Source: Isoperla grammatica (lineage: Eukaryota; Arthropoda; Insecta; Plecoptera; Perlodidae). From it: a DNA stretch of 64,000 nt. The notes under the pieces were generated by a model. The model was given only the letters and a program-made list of their open reading frames with translations, searched no databases and was not told the origin of the DNA. Shown piece after piece: positions 13,734 through 25,889 of this stretch. Location: the NCBI GenBank assembly GCA_945910005.1, contig OX246739.1:3812001-3876000 (forward strand), written 5' to 3'. Made by a program: the position numbers and the translations under genes. Position 1 is the first letter of the stretch; every line of letters starts with the position of its first letter.

Positions 13734-16700
13734 TCACCGCCGCGTTGACGAGGGAGGAAGTTTGTGCATTCAGCACGTTGTGAACTGCGAGCACAGGTTA
13801 ACTCGACTAATAGATAACTCTAGAAACAAGGTGAATAATACGTTCGGCTTCGAAATCGTGTATGCAATTATCGTCCTATTATACGAGGCGTCTAAATCTG
13901 AACACCCATTTAACTTGTCCTATCGGGGGAAATTGTCCTGCGTCAGGACGAAAGTTTGCGCATATTCAGGACTACGTCGTAGAGGGGGTCTCCACGCTTT
14001 CAATACGTGAACACGTGCGTTCCAAACCTAATTATAGAGTTGGCTAATTGGCTCTTCTGTTAGCTGCATTCAACACTAAACTAAAATATAATATAAGAGC
14101 AATGCAGGATTGTAAATCATATCATTGTCAATTATCATTTGTATTTTATTGTGAATCCAAGTGCAAGACTCTCAATTAAACAGTTTGCAATACATTCATT
14201 GCGGGACAGCAAACGTATAAGATAGCGGTGCCCATCATTAATACATTTGCTATTTATTATTTATGGTTTGTATTGTTTTTCATTATGTCTGGTATCATTA
14301 AGGTGTACTTTTACAATACAGGAAGCCAAACTTTCCGGCGTTATGTGTTAATATATTAACTATACTGTGGCAGAGATAACTATAATAAGATAAACATAGC
14401 ACATGGTTGTTTTATTCCATATTTGGTGTGCATACCAAACATTTCCATTATTATATCAAAATAAAACATAAGAAATGCGTTATTTGGTTCAGCATTACAA
14501 AACGAATACACAATATGTCTCCTTCTAGTATAGATTCATCAATTTGAAAAGCTACTGTACACAACGTAAACACGCCCTGTTAACAAAGCAGTGTTTTTAA
14601 AGCGCTACCGCGTGAATTGGTCATCTTCAAGTGTCTGGTTTGGAACTGCTTAATTAATTATCGTTGCCCTACAGTCTGCAAGCCTGAACAGTGAACAGTG
14701 TCCTCGTGCGCCGTATTTTTTCCTTGGTATTTTAGAATACTTCAGTCCGTTAATCAAGTCAAACCATCAGTTGAGACACAAAATTAACCCCATTTTTCAC
14801 CACGGGAGCGTTTAGGACGTGAACATTATTTCCATTTGGGCAAGTTTCTGAATCTGACGTTGAGGCACCCTCAAATTATTTTTTTATTATTTTTCATGTC
14901 TTCCGCATTAAAATGTTCCCTATGTCTCCAGCCGTCCACCCTCCCTCGGCATCCATACCGCACTACCTCATTTTCAATTTAAAGCGACGCACAGCCTCAA
15001 AGTGACGTCACGAGAATCCCCTTAGACCAGGGATATGAGCCTCAGCTTTATTATTACAATAAAACATGCCCACTTGAAATAGTCGCGCTCTTCTCCCTAT
15101 TCACCCATCAGTCCTAATTTGTAGCTCGTTTATTTGGCGCTGCTAGGGCGGTTCTAGAAGGTTCTGAATTAAAGGTATTCTCGCTGAGACAGCTACGAAC
15201 TTTCGTCAATAATCAATTCAAGTTTTGTGTACAATGCTTATATTGCTCCCCATTTGTTTGTCGGTAATTGGCGAAAAGATGTTTTGCCGTTAAAGCTAAT
15301 AATGTGCTGTAAACACTCTTTTCTTTGGAATGATATTATCTCCAACTATAATTGAGCATTTTTATTTCTGACCTGCACTTATTTTTAAAGCGATGTCTCT
15401 GTTGAAGCTCTTTGCTAATGGTAACCCATGTCCACGTGTTGGTACCACATTTGATGCTGAAGATAATCTCGAAAACTGCTGCATTCAGTTCCATGTGTTT
15501 GGTGAAATGAAGTACGAACTCCCTCACCCTTATCCCCCCCCCCTCATCCCCCGCAGCGCAGAGACACTCCTCAAAACAAACCCTCAGCCAGCCTGACAAT
15601 GGTTCTATATTTATGAAGTCGAGAATTTCGGGGAGATCATTTTTAATTCCTGTCTTGACTCATGGGTTTAAACTAATTATTAAAATGGAATTGCATCTTT
15701 TTTTGCAATGCCGGTTTGAGTCAGCGGCGCCTAATTTACTTCCGGTGGGCCCATCCAGTGACGTCATTGCTCAACACAATGACTCGACCGTAACAGCTAA
15801 TTGATAATTTAGTTAGTCTTTGATAATTACATTTCATATCGAATAGACCCTCGTATTTTTTGTCGAGGGTTTTGGGAGACCTTTTTATTTAACTTTATAA
15901 TTGAAGTCATTCAAGTTCAAGTTCCCATTGTTAAAACTGAACTACTGTGAGGTCATTTTAATATGTCCAATTCGCTTGCTAATTTGCATGCCGTCTTTTA
16001 TTGGCGACATCTCCATTTGAGAACACTTAAACAATAAGTATACTTATTAGGGTTACAGCTTACAGTACCATTCACACATCGTGGCGATTTCTCGCATGAA
16101 TTCATTACAAATCAAATTGTTTCCACTGTTGATAAATACATTATTAGTATCAGTAAGTTGAATACCTTTATTAATCTTTGAGATTTTTTTTATCTATATC
16201 TAGTCGAGTTTACAATTTTGTATATAGTTCAGACATCAGCAACCATGCTAATATCTGCTTGGCATGTGCGAGTGCTCCATATATTTATGTCGTTCAGAGA
16301 AAGTATACTCCTAGTTTACGAGCACGTATATAATACGGACTCTACGGGTCTATAAACTCCCCATAGATATGTTTTGTTACGATGCGTAAGACTATGGAAC
16401 CCCTAACTTCTTGTTTTCGGTCTATATTGCTATTTTTTGTTGATGGGTTCCTTAATTTGTAATTCATGGATTGTATGCACCAGTTTTTCGGGACCCCACA
16501 CGCAACAAGAGAACCCTATATACGAAGTTTTTCTTCCTTTCAGCGACCTATTAGAACATCCTTCCATTTTGATACATAATACATTTTCGTCGAGCGCGTT
16601 AAAAACCTATAAGGCAAGATACACAAACATGGTCTCCGTTTCCCTTCAGACGCGAAGAATATGGCAGATAAAGTCAACACGCCGCACGCTTACTCGCGCA

Positions 16701-18612
16701 ACACAATTATGTAAAGCTATTTGGCAACGTCGTGGACAGAAGCGGATCAGAAGGTCGACTAAAGTGGTTCACAACAGTGATGCCATTTTCTGTATATCGC
16801 CCTTTGCACAGCTGAGAAAATAATCGCGAAATATGTTTTCTTTGCGTTGAATAGAAAATAATATAGCCTACCGCGGTCTATCGCATGAATTTGCTCTATC
16901 CCGTCGTAGAACTTATCTTCATTCGAGTAACTTTTTAAGTTATTACGGCCATTGACGAGATCAGATGAAAGAAAGATGAGGATGTTAGGGCTGAGATGGA
17001 GGGTGGCTTAGAGGGGGGTGGGGGTGGGGTAGGGGGGGAGGCGCTATCCAACGTACGTTTCTACCGGCGCCATATTCTTAATATACTCCCAGTCAATTCA
17101 TGTTCTTAAAAACTTGACGCTCCATTTTGTTGTTTGGTTTTATGTTTTAGATGTCTGCATGTCTGATATTGATATTAGCTACGAAAACGTCGAGCAAGAG
17201 CTGTGTCTTGCCGCCATGCTTGTCTTCAACCCCATATCAGTAGTAAATTGACAAATTAAGTCAAACTTTTCTTTTTTGTTTTCGCCATGAAACATGTTCC
17301 TATTGTTTCTTTTATAAGAAATTAACTAATAGTTTATAATCTCGTTGTGTGACTATTCAAAATACTTGTTTAACTGTGGATATGAATATTACTTTGCTAC
17401 TTGATGCTCATATTTTTCAGAAATTAAAGTTGAAGTATTGTATTTCACAACATGGAGTAGAATAGTTTGCAACTCTGTTCTATATCAGTGACTACATTAA
17501 CCCAGAACAGCATAGAACTTGTCGTCACTTCCAGTGAGGAAATGGTATGCAGACTTATAAACACGGTCAAGAATTTGTAACAATAAACCGCAGTACATTT
17601 TATTGTGATTCTGTTGCTCCATTTTCATTTCGCTGCTGAATGATTCAAAATTCTTTGTTGTAAAGAATTCTGGGAATACGAAGTTTCATGTGTATCGCAT
17701 GCTTGACTCTTGAGGAAGCATTCATGGGTATTTTTATTCGTCAACTGTACAGTCGTGCTGTGGTGCTCTGTTGTACACTTGAATTTTAATGCTCTGCCCA
17801 CTTGAATGTGGGACATTGAGATGGAGATGTATGTGTGACCAACCCTTGAAGAATGGCAGCCAGCACAATGACCGACTGAGTTGGACAATAACATAAAACA
17901 TAACAATATGAAATGTACGTTCATAGATAAATGTGACTTTATAATTAGCTAAGTGATATCGCGCAAGTCTAGGACAGTCCTAAGTCTAGGTCTAGCATGT
18001 AGTTTACTCATCTGAGTGGTTCCCCCCAAAGGTGTGTATGGTTTTACGCAAGTAGAAAGTATATTATCAGATAGTGAAGTACTCTGGAGGCCGGGGGGCC
18101 TAGAGATACTCAACGTTGGCCTATTTACTCGTAACAAAATGTCGCTCCTTGCTTTCGGATAAGACGTAACATGGTTGCCTCTCTGTTAGGTACTTTGAGA
18201 TAGGAGAAGACTACGTGCTTGCAACTATCTTCTCATAATACATTGATTTCAGTATATTGGCCCGTGAAAACGAAGAACGACGACCCCCCCCCCCGCACAA
18301 TGCGATAAACATTCTGTAAACTACAGAAATGTGTATCTATAACTATATCACGCGTCGACGCATCTAAGCCAACGAGGTTACATGTTTTTACGTTTTCCCT
18401 CTGTTTTCTCGATACTTGAGAGAGTTTTCGTATTGAAGGAATCTGCGACATGACAGCGATGCATCACGCAATACACGTATCGTAGATAACAGGCACACAT
18501 TCTTGGTGTAGCTTTGCGTCGTGCATTTGTTGGCGATATGTTCAAGAATTCATTGTATCTAGAAGTATTTTTCATTTGTGCATCTGTAGCATATGTATGT
18601 TTTGGCCGCGGA

Positions 18613-18631
18613 GGGGGGGGGGGGGGGGGGG
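18613..18631. repeat. Poly-G tract, 19 nt
   Basis: An uninterrupted run of 19 G about 600 bp before the first cadherin exon. Confidence 0.95.
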
Positions 18632-19222
18632 ATAAATAGGGTCGTGATGACGAAAAAGCGCGAGAGCTTTATGTCCAGCGAGGTTTCGTCTTCTCAACTA
18701 TACGACACATAGTTTCTCAACTTTACGAGTACGACTTTACGAGTGTAGAAGTAAACACATTCCTCTATATTACTTGTTCATGTAGAATTGAAGCGGGAAT
18801 CCTCATAGTTTCTTATTCATATTCTATTTAATTATAGTCTACGTTCCGAATGCAAAAATATTTGAATTTCATATTTTAGAAACGATTTTCATTTATACGA
18901 GTTTACTGGAAGTTACACACCACCATTCTAGAGGGAAAATAAGGACATATCGTCATAGTTAGGTTATTAATCACATCATAATTAGTATGTATTTACGTTT
19001 TTGATGATTAATTGACTTATAAGAGTGTGTTCATAATGTTATATTTGTTGGTTACGGTAAGCCACCCCCGGTGGATCATGTGTTCATAGTGTTTGCTACC
19101 TCGGGACGTGACCGGCATAAGACATAAAGTTATTGTAACTGTCCCTCCTCTGTCAACCCTCGTCTGAATATCATGTTATTTGTGCCGCGTGATCTAACCC
19201 CCGTCTTGTGTCCTTGTTGCAG

Positions 19223-19329
19223 GAAACATCCGGACGCTGGCGACCCTGGACGTGGAGAGCAAGCGTTCCTATTGGCTGACTGTGTACGCCCAGGATCACG
19301 GCGTCGTTCCGCTCCACGCCCGGCTAGAG
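19223..19329 (+). CDS. kug: Fat-like protocadherin, exon A (end of one cadherin repeat)
   Basis: Internal exon of a large cell-surface cadherin. It follows a good 3' splice site (TGTCCTTGTTGCAG) and ends before a good donor (GAG|GTACGTG). The first two bases complete a split Gly codon (phase 1) and the last codon is complete (phase 0). It encodes NIRTLATLDVES followed by a segment with YWLTVYAQDHG and ending HARLE. This is the C-terminal half of an extracellular cadherin repeat: the Gly-x-I loop, the LD.E motif, then the V.A.D.G strand. The next exon opens with the Ca-binding linker, as expected. The YWLTV.A.D.G..PL phrasing is what I associate with FAT1/2/3 and insect Fat-like rather than classical cadherins. 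The assignment within the Fat family is inference; cadherin identity is secure. Confidence 0.88.
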
Positions 19330-19599
19330 GTACGTGTGAACGAGGCTTTAACATCCAACATGCTTGGGGTGCTTGGGGTGTTCCGCTGTGTGGGTGATTT
19401 GGTTTCACGTGTTTTATGTGGAGTCCCGACAGTTTCCTCACTTATTATTTTTAATAACTTAGTTTCATTTGTATATATTTCGTTATTACTAAATCTTCTT
19501 CGTTAGTTCTAGAACGCTAATTTTGATATGAGCTTCAACAAGTTCACTGAATACTATGGTGAGTCTTGTAGAAAGCATTTTGCAACTTATCGAATAACA

Positions 19600-19790
19600 G
19601 AGAAATATCTTATTGTCTTCTGAAATGCATTCTACTCTAGAATATGAGGAACCTCATATTGTCTTCTGAAATGCATTCTACTCTAGAATAACAGGGAAAC
19701 CTCGTATTGTCTTCTGAAATGCATTCTACTCTAGAATATGAGGAACCTCGTATTGTCTTCTGAAATGCATTCTACTCCAGAATATACAGA
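19600..19790. repeat. 46-bp tandem repeat, four copies
   Basis: The phrase ATTGTCTTCTGAAATGCATT starts at 19612, 19658, 19706 and 19752, giving periods of 46, 48 and 46 bp. Each unit contains CTCTAGAATA (CTCCAGAATA in the last) and most contain GAGGAACCTC. It lies in the intron about 270 bp after exon A. Confidence 0.9.
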
Positions 19791-20338
19791 TTATAAAATC
19801 TCTCTCTTCCGTGTACTGAAGTACGAATCAGGCTTGTCCACACTTTTAATATTACTCCCTATGAATACAGATGGTTAATAGGATTTTCACATTATACATT
19901 TTTTATCTGATAGACTGAAGCCCTACGCTTAATGGAGTTACGAGGATTTAGGTTAAGCTACAGTTTCCATATTGGCAACGAAGCAGCTCCGAGTAAAAAG
20001 TAACTCCGGATTAGGGTTGTAAATCGATCTTGTATTAAATGTTCTTTTTTTTGTACCTTGTAGACGTGATTAGTACCATGTTCTTCCACACGGCTTGGTC
20101 CGTAGCGGCCGAGGTGCCGCCTGACTGCGGTTACTGTCTGTACTCATTCACCCCACATTTCTTGGAGCGAACTTCGATCTCGGGGTTATTTAACTGGTGC
20201 TCGGATCTAAACTCCTCGCTTTGAACGCCACGCTTATAACCCACGGCACTTCCGTCATATTTGGCTATTTTTAACTCCCCTCTTTCCACCTTTTAAGCCT
20301 TCTCAATTATTTATCCCCGTTATTCAGTCTCCGGGTAG

Positions 20339-20401
20339 CGGGATTAAGCGGTCTATCAGCGCGAGCTGGCGCCCGAGCTGCCGCGGTGAGCGCATTAATC
20401 C
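20339..20401. other. GC-rich patch bounded by inverted GGATTAA sites
   Basis: GGATTAA at 20341 and its reverse complement TTAATCC at 20395 flank about 47 bp of much higher GC content than the surroundings. GGATTA is the core site of Otx/Bicoid-type homeodomains. An intronic enhancer is possible, but the sequence alone does not show it. Confidence 0.25.
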
Positions 20402-22529
20402 AGCCAAACCCGAAAATTTGCGTTTCTCAAGCTTGTGTTAAGCTTTTTAGGCATTTCGGAACAATTTATTTTGGTTTGTTTGTAGTATTTTAGGACTTAC
20501 TTGCCTTCTTTAATCCCATTATAAATTCCAAGCTCTTTTGCACATATACTAATGAATTTGTTTCCCCCCTCTGTGTTAATCAGGCAGGGCTTACTTAGCC
20601 ACATGTTGCTATCAGTGCTAAGTTGCTCTTTGAAGGTGGGCCTATGTTCCTGTGAGACTCGTGAGTGAGGGAGTTAAATTTCAAACCAACACGAGCTGTT
20701 TTTTGTAGTCAGAGTGACAAAATGAAAAGAGTGTAAGCTGAAGTGATTAGTCAGCGGAAGCTTTAGTGTGGCAAGTAAATCCACAGGATCCGGTGCGTTT
20801 GGGGCGCAACATATAACATATGTACATCGGGGTGGGGATCATAAAACGGAGCCACGGAGATCTTTAGAGCTTTTTAATAGTAACTTCAGTTAATTGGCAA
20901 GTGTCTCTAAAAGTAGCAAAAAGAGTTGGTTGTGGTAATAAATTACACTAAATGCTCACTAGAGGGAATTATTTTAATGGAGTCTGTTCATTTCGCTCAT
21001 CAAATAAATTTGAATAGATTTTATTTAAAGCTAGCTTTAGAATTCCTCTGACCTCATGCTGTTATATGTAGAATGGGTGGAGGAAGTGGCGGGTGTGGGG
21101 GAGCGGGGGGGGGGGAGTTAGATTTGTGCACATAACAAAAATGAATCCTCACATACAGGACGCGACGGAAACCTCCCACTGAATTACTACTCACCTCTAT
21201 GATTAACTGAATGAGATTAATTCGAAACTTTAGTATGATATTGCTAACGGAACTGTAGACAATACAAATATCATATTGTTGGAAGTAATTTACTTATCTT
21301 AAACACTGGGCGGAGAAAGCAAATGCAGACTTGTTTATGCAATTGTAAAACAAATTGTTTCATTACCGTTTATTTTGCGTATGCTGGCGATAAAAAAAAC
21401 ACCCCGCTGAAGAAAGAGTAGGAGAAAGCTGAATTTTACCATTTATTATTTTAAATTACCTTGATATGCTACAAGGGCAATTTTTGTTTTGTTTGTGAAT
21501 ATTCTTACAAAGAACTTTAAAGAAGGTGGAATTAAAACAAATCTCATCAAAAATCTCGTAGAATAAAAATAATACAATTTTGGGGTCGTAGTACTCTCGT
21601 TTTTGTATTGTCAACAAAAGAAGCAAAAACAAAGTATTAATATTGAATATGTTCTTCACAATGCGATCTCAGCAGTTTGCAAATAATCTACCTTGGTATA
21701 TTTTTCGGTTTACTAAATTTTTAAATCCGTCTGTACAAAACAGACTTGTGATGAGATCACACAAAACTAAAACATATCATCCGTCACATTTTGTTTCCTT
21801 GCGCTTCCATAAATAATTAACTTTAAAAAAATGTAAAGTGAAGGTTAAAATAGTCACCGTATCACTGCAGATGACGATTGGTCAACGGCTCGATGTCCTG
21901 GATGTAATTTAAACGATTCCATAATTTCACTTGTATCGTCAGGCTCCATTTAATACGACACGAGTGAAAGCCTCTGCGTTCAATCACCATATGGGTGTAG
22001 AATGTAGATAAATATGCAACGTCCGTGCCACATCCTGTGCGTCGTTGCGGGTTATTCTGTCCGTCTGGATTGTCAGTACGTGCGGCCATTTGCCCCCGAC
22101 GTGCTCCGTGCGCTGCGTTATGCAACGCCTGGTTGCTGCGTGGCTACCGCTATCACCGATACAAGAACATAGAACTGGGGCAATCATAATATTTCAACAC
22201 GTTTTTAGATGCTTTCCGCATTTTAATTTGTGCACCTCAATATGTTCGTACATGAGTGAGAAACAAAGTTATATTCCTTTTCAAGATTTCCGATTTCCAG
22301 GATTACATACGTGGTGAGAATGCTTGTGTGTGAACGCAAACATATTATGTCTAGTTAAATTCTTATGAAAACCTAGGAGGATTAGTGTATTTGCTCAACT
22401 TTGTTCATTTCGGATTTATTAGGTTTCAACAAATATTATGTACCAAATGCATTTTTCTAACAGGTACCATGTTTGTTGGGAGCAAATGTCGGATTCTTGT
22501 TTAAACTTAATACTAAACGTGACATCTGC

Positions 22530-23662
22530 CAGCGCGTTCTTGTGCCGCCATGTTGCCAGCCGGTAAAGAAGTTGCCTACTCCACCTGACAGTGTGTTCTT
22601 GTGCCGCCAGGTGTTTGTGTCGGTGGAGAATGAGAATGACAACATACCGACGAGCGTGGAGCCGGTCTAGCAGTTGCCTACTCCACCTGACAGTGTGTTC
22701 TTGTGCCGCCATGTTGCCAGCCGGTCTAGCAGTTGCCTACTCTACCTAACAGTGTGTTCTTGTGCCGCCAGGTGTTTGTGTCCGTGGAGAATGAGAATGA
22801 CAACATACCGATGAGCGTGGAGCCGGTCTAGCAGCTGCCTACTCCACCTGACAGTGTGTTTTTGTGCCGCCAGGTGTTTGTGTCCGTGGAGAATGAGAAC
22901 GACAACATACCGATGAGCGTGGAGCCGGTCTAGCAGTTGCCTACTCCACCTGACAGTGTGTTCTTGTGCCGCCATGTTGCCAGCCGGTCTAGCAGTTGCC
23001 TACTCTACCTAACAGTGTGTTCTTGTGCCGCCAGGTGTTTGTGTCCGTGGAGAATGAGAATGACAACATACCGATGAGCGTGGAGCCGGTCAAGCAGTTG
23101 CCTACTCCACCTGACAGTGTGTTCTTGTGCCGCCAGGTGTTTGTGTCCGTGGAGAATGAGAATGACAACATACCGATGAGCGTGGAGCCGGTCTAGCAGC
23201 TGCCTACTCCACCTGACAGTGTGTTCTTGTGCCGCCATGTTGCCAGCCGGTCTAGCAGTTGCCTACTCTACCTAACAGTGTGTTCTTGTGCCGCCAGGTG
23301 TTTGTGTCCGTGGAGAATGAGAATGACAACATACCGATGAGCGTGGAGCCGGTCAAGCAGTTGCCTACTCCACCTGACAGTGTGTTCTTGTGCCGCCAGG
23401 TGTTTGTGTCGGTGGAGAATGAGAATGACAACATACCGACGAGCGTGGAGCCGGTCTAGCAGTTGCTTACTCCACCTGACAGTGTGTTCTTGTGCCGCCA
23501 TGTTGCCAGCCGGTCTAGCAGTTGCCTACTCTACCTAACAGTGTGTTCTTGTGCCGCCAGGTGTTTGTGTCCGTGGAGAATGAGAATGACAACATACCGA
23601 TGAGCGTGGAGCCGGTCAAGCAGTTGCCTACTCCACCTGACAGTGTGTTCTTGTGCCGCCAG
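22530..23662 (+). repeat. Nested tandem array of cadherin exon B's 5' end with its splice acceptor
   Basis: Nine copies of a B unit begin at 22611, 22772, 22874, 23035, 23137, 23298, 23400, 23561 and 23663; the last is the real exon. Each carries the acceptor (GTGTTCTTGTGCCGCCAG) and the coding start for VFVSVENENDNIP. Five shorter A units begin at 22551, 22712, 22975, 23238 and 23501. They lack most of the exon part and keep only GCCGGT onward. The order is A-B, then A-B-B four times, with steps of 60, 102 and 101 bp, so the higher-order period is exactly 263 bp. Copies are near-identical, which implies recent expansion or homogenisation. Most B copies end in an in-frame TAG where the true exon reads TAC. 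Open frames on both strands through the array are by-products of this repetition. Confidence 0.95.
23561..23662 (+). promoter_or_regulatory. Candidate alternative 3' splice site and 34-codon in-frame exon extension
   Basis: The penultimate B copy has the same acceptor sequence (GCCGCCAG|GTG) as the true exon, exactly 102 nt upstream of it. Because 102 is divisible by three and the usual TAG at the copy junction is AAG here, using this acceptor would add 34 residues without shifting frame. The insert would duplicate the ENENDN calcium linker, separated by a proline-rich spacer with one cysteine. Whether the site is ever used cannot be told from sequence. Confidence 0.4.
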
Positions 23663-23870
23663 GTGTTTGTGTCCGTGGAGAATGAGAATGACAACATACC
23701 GATGAGCGTGGAGCCGGTCTACTACCCCGAGGTCCCCGAGAACTCCCCCGCCGGTCGAGTAGTCGTGCAGCTCCGAGCTGAGGACCATGACCTTGACCCC
23801 ACACAGAGGATCACCTTCCGCATCACCGCCGGGAACCCAGAGAGCTTCTTCTCAATCGACACCGAAACAG
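23663..23870 (+). CDS. kug: Fat-like protocadherin, exon B (linker plus start of the next cadherin repeat)
   Basis: Internal exon that begins in phase 0 after GCCGCCAG and ends in phase 1 before GTATGACTG. It joins exon A in frame, so the peptide runs ARLE|VFVSVENENDN. ENENDN is the inter-repeat Ca2+-binding linker of cadherins (consensus DxNDN). EPVYYPEVPENSPAGR then gives the PENSP start of a new repeat, with the PE glutamate that helps bind calcium. Later come RAEDHDLD (the DxD-type calcium motif), ITFRITAGN and FFSIDTETG. All expected ligand positions are present. The YYPEVPENSP phrase and the AGNPESFFSID segment match Fat1-3-type repeats as I recall them. The start was placed at the last of several identical acceptors because it needs no extra linker; 23561 is the alternative. 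Confidence 0.88.
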
Positions 23871-25865
23871 GTATGACTGCTCATCCACCAACGTTACCTA
23901 TCTTTAAATACCTTTCCTACTCAGTAGGAGGACAAAAATGAAAAAACAAATGAAAAAAAATGAAACAACAGGAAACTGAGCTTAATATTTTAATAGAGTT
24001 CTCTATTTTTTTCTTCTATCCATTACGGAGCATACTGCATTATAACATTATAATGTGAGCGATTATTTGGTCGTACGTACCACATGGACACCAGCACTAG
24101 TATGGGTTGTTGATATTACTAACGTGGCTTTGCTTATGCTTGGGATGACCATATTTTCAAGATTCAGTTCAGAAGTGAAGTTAAAAGGAGGGGAGGGTCT
24201 GAGCTAGGAAAGTTGGGCGTCGAACGATCGTGGGTGGATGTCAATAAGAAATTGGAGGGGAAGAATTATGTACGGTAAGATCACAAGATGGGGGAGATTT
24301 GATAGATGTTGAAGCGTCTTCTATGGTAAGGGCAATTCACTGAGCAAATATTTTAGGTGTATCCCGCATCGCAACCCTTCCTTTGCTGGAGCGCTTTATA
24401 ATAATTGTATCGCGTAGAATTATTTCGGTCGCTTGACTGTGCGTGTACAGTCGGCGACAGAAGTAAAGACTCGACACTGGGCTGAATCTAACGGCGTTTA
24501 CTGGGGAAACAACACGGTTATAATGTTTTAACTTAGTTCTGGAAGGACCGAGTGGAACTGAAGAGGTTATGAGTAACAAGTATATAATTGAGATTATTTG
24601 TTTGTATTATTTACTGTAATGAATATCAACAGTAATATTATTTTATTTAACTATGAAATGTGTTACAGTGAAATTTTGTAGCATTTTAATACTTTTCAAT
24701 TTTTTATATTTTTACTCCTTAAATTTTCATTTTCTTTGCACCCAAATACACTATATAGTTGGTCTATCAATTTCATATTCGAATGCTTAACTTTGTCCGT
24801 TATTTTATTAATATTTTTCATTCGTCAACAGTTACTAGATTGAACAAACTAGAAAATATGCTAAACTTGAGTTTTGCATAGCAATATGTGCAGCTTCAAA
24901 TTCAATGTGAATTCATCGAATAATTATTTCGAATCTAACTTGGTTGTCAGCTATAAAAGGTTCTAATAAACTGCAAAATTTCCATGATTGAGTTTTGTTC
25001 ACTCTGTGCATGATGCTGTGGTAGTTGCGGTCTCTTTTTAAATTATCGATATGTCTATGGAAATACTTTATTAGGAAACATGTACAAATAAGGGGGTTGA
25101 AATGTATTTTTTTTTTTTTTTTTATTCTATAGTGGAAAATCGCCCTGTCAATGTTTCGCTACTGCATTTATCCAACGGACCTACAAATGCTTGTACACGT
25201 AACACAACGAGTAGTCGTGTGTCGTGTAAAATTGACGGTGGTAGTTACAGGCCCTGTCAATAACTGCTCAATTCAATTTGGCTTTTCTATGAAAAGCTCT
25301 CCCTTGTCGATCCCAGTAGCATTACTGCACCATACTTCCTTTACTTTATTCGCTTTTCTTTCTGTAAACACAAACATCAATACAAGGTTTCTTTTATCCA
25401 CCCGAAATGGCGTAGTAGGCCCTGTTCTTCCAACTTTCACCCCGCGGTTGTCAAACAGAGACACAAATTATGGAAAACGGAAAACACAAAAAGTGGAGCA
25501 GAGTTTTGCGTCGAGGCAAAAAGTATTGGCTTCCGATATATCACAGATATATCTTTGTTCTCACGCTACTGGTTTTAGGGCTCGACCTACGGACAAGGTC
25601 ATCGATAAGGGATGCTAACATAGTTTTTATCACTGTGGAGAGTTAGAAAGTAGTCGAGGCCTTTCTAAATCGCTATTTTACCTCCGTTCGTTTCTTTGTA
25701 GAAATAATTTGCCGACTGTTAACGATATTCTTGTTATTGCCGCGCTCTGCTGTTCTGAAGCTCGCAAAGTCACACACTTTATTACTGTGGCGTGTGTAAA
25801 ATGTTAGTCAGTGGCGGGGTGATTATTTCATTGCCTTCGCTACAACTGACCGCTGGAACTAGTTA

Positions 25866-25889
25866 CCCCCCCCCCCACTCCCCCCCCCC
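25866..25889. repeat. Paired poly-C tracts
   Basis: Eleven C, then ACT, then ten C. Confidence 0.9.

Larger units (their letters stand above)
1..19222. other. Non-coding DNA upstream of the first visible cadherin exon (probably intron)
   Basis: No open frame in this stretch reads like a conserved protein. The longest, at 16437-16823, is basic and compositionally odd, with no motif I recognise. The first visible exon begins in phase 1, so another exon must lie upstream. I could not find one here that looks like a cadherin and ends in phase 1 before a good donor. The stretch holds short tandem repeats, G or C homopolymer runs and scattered GC-richer patches (for example 11340-11460). A short, divergent exon could have been missed by eye. 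Confidence 0.5.
19330..22529. other. Intron between cadherin exons A and B (array-free part)
   Basis: The intron starts with GTACGTG at exon A and ends at the acceptor before 23663. This part holds a 46-bp tandem repeat at 19600-19790, a GC-rich patch at 20330-20410, a G-rich stretch near 21100 and otherwise AT-rich sequence. I see no exon in it. Open frames near 21862-22317 overlap on both strands and look like chance. Confidence 0.7.

Noticed and set aside
16437..16823. 128-codon open frame rich in Arg and Lys
   Set aside because: No domain or family resemblance seen. The basic tail looks like chance translation.
22530..23662. Regular spaced repeats resembling a CRISPR array
   Set aside because: The spacers are themselves near-identical, the units contain a splice acceptor and cadherin codons, and the genome is eukaryotic.
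22419..23788. Several minus-strand and plus-strand open frames of 60-97 codons with repeated peptides
   Set aside because: They are antisense or off-frame readings of the tandem exon-fragment array and repeat with its 263-bp period.
25151..25618. 155-codon open frame in the exon B-C intron
   Set aside because: No recognisable motif, ordinary intronic composition and no splice or promoter context.
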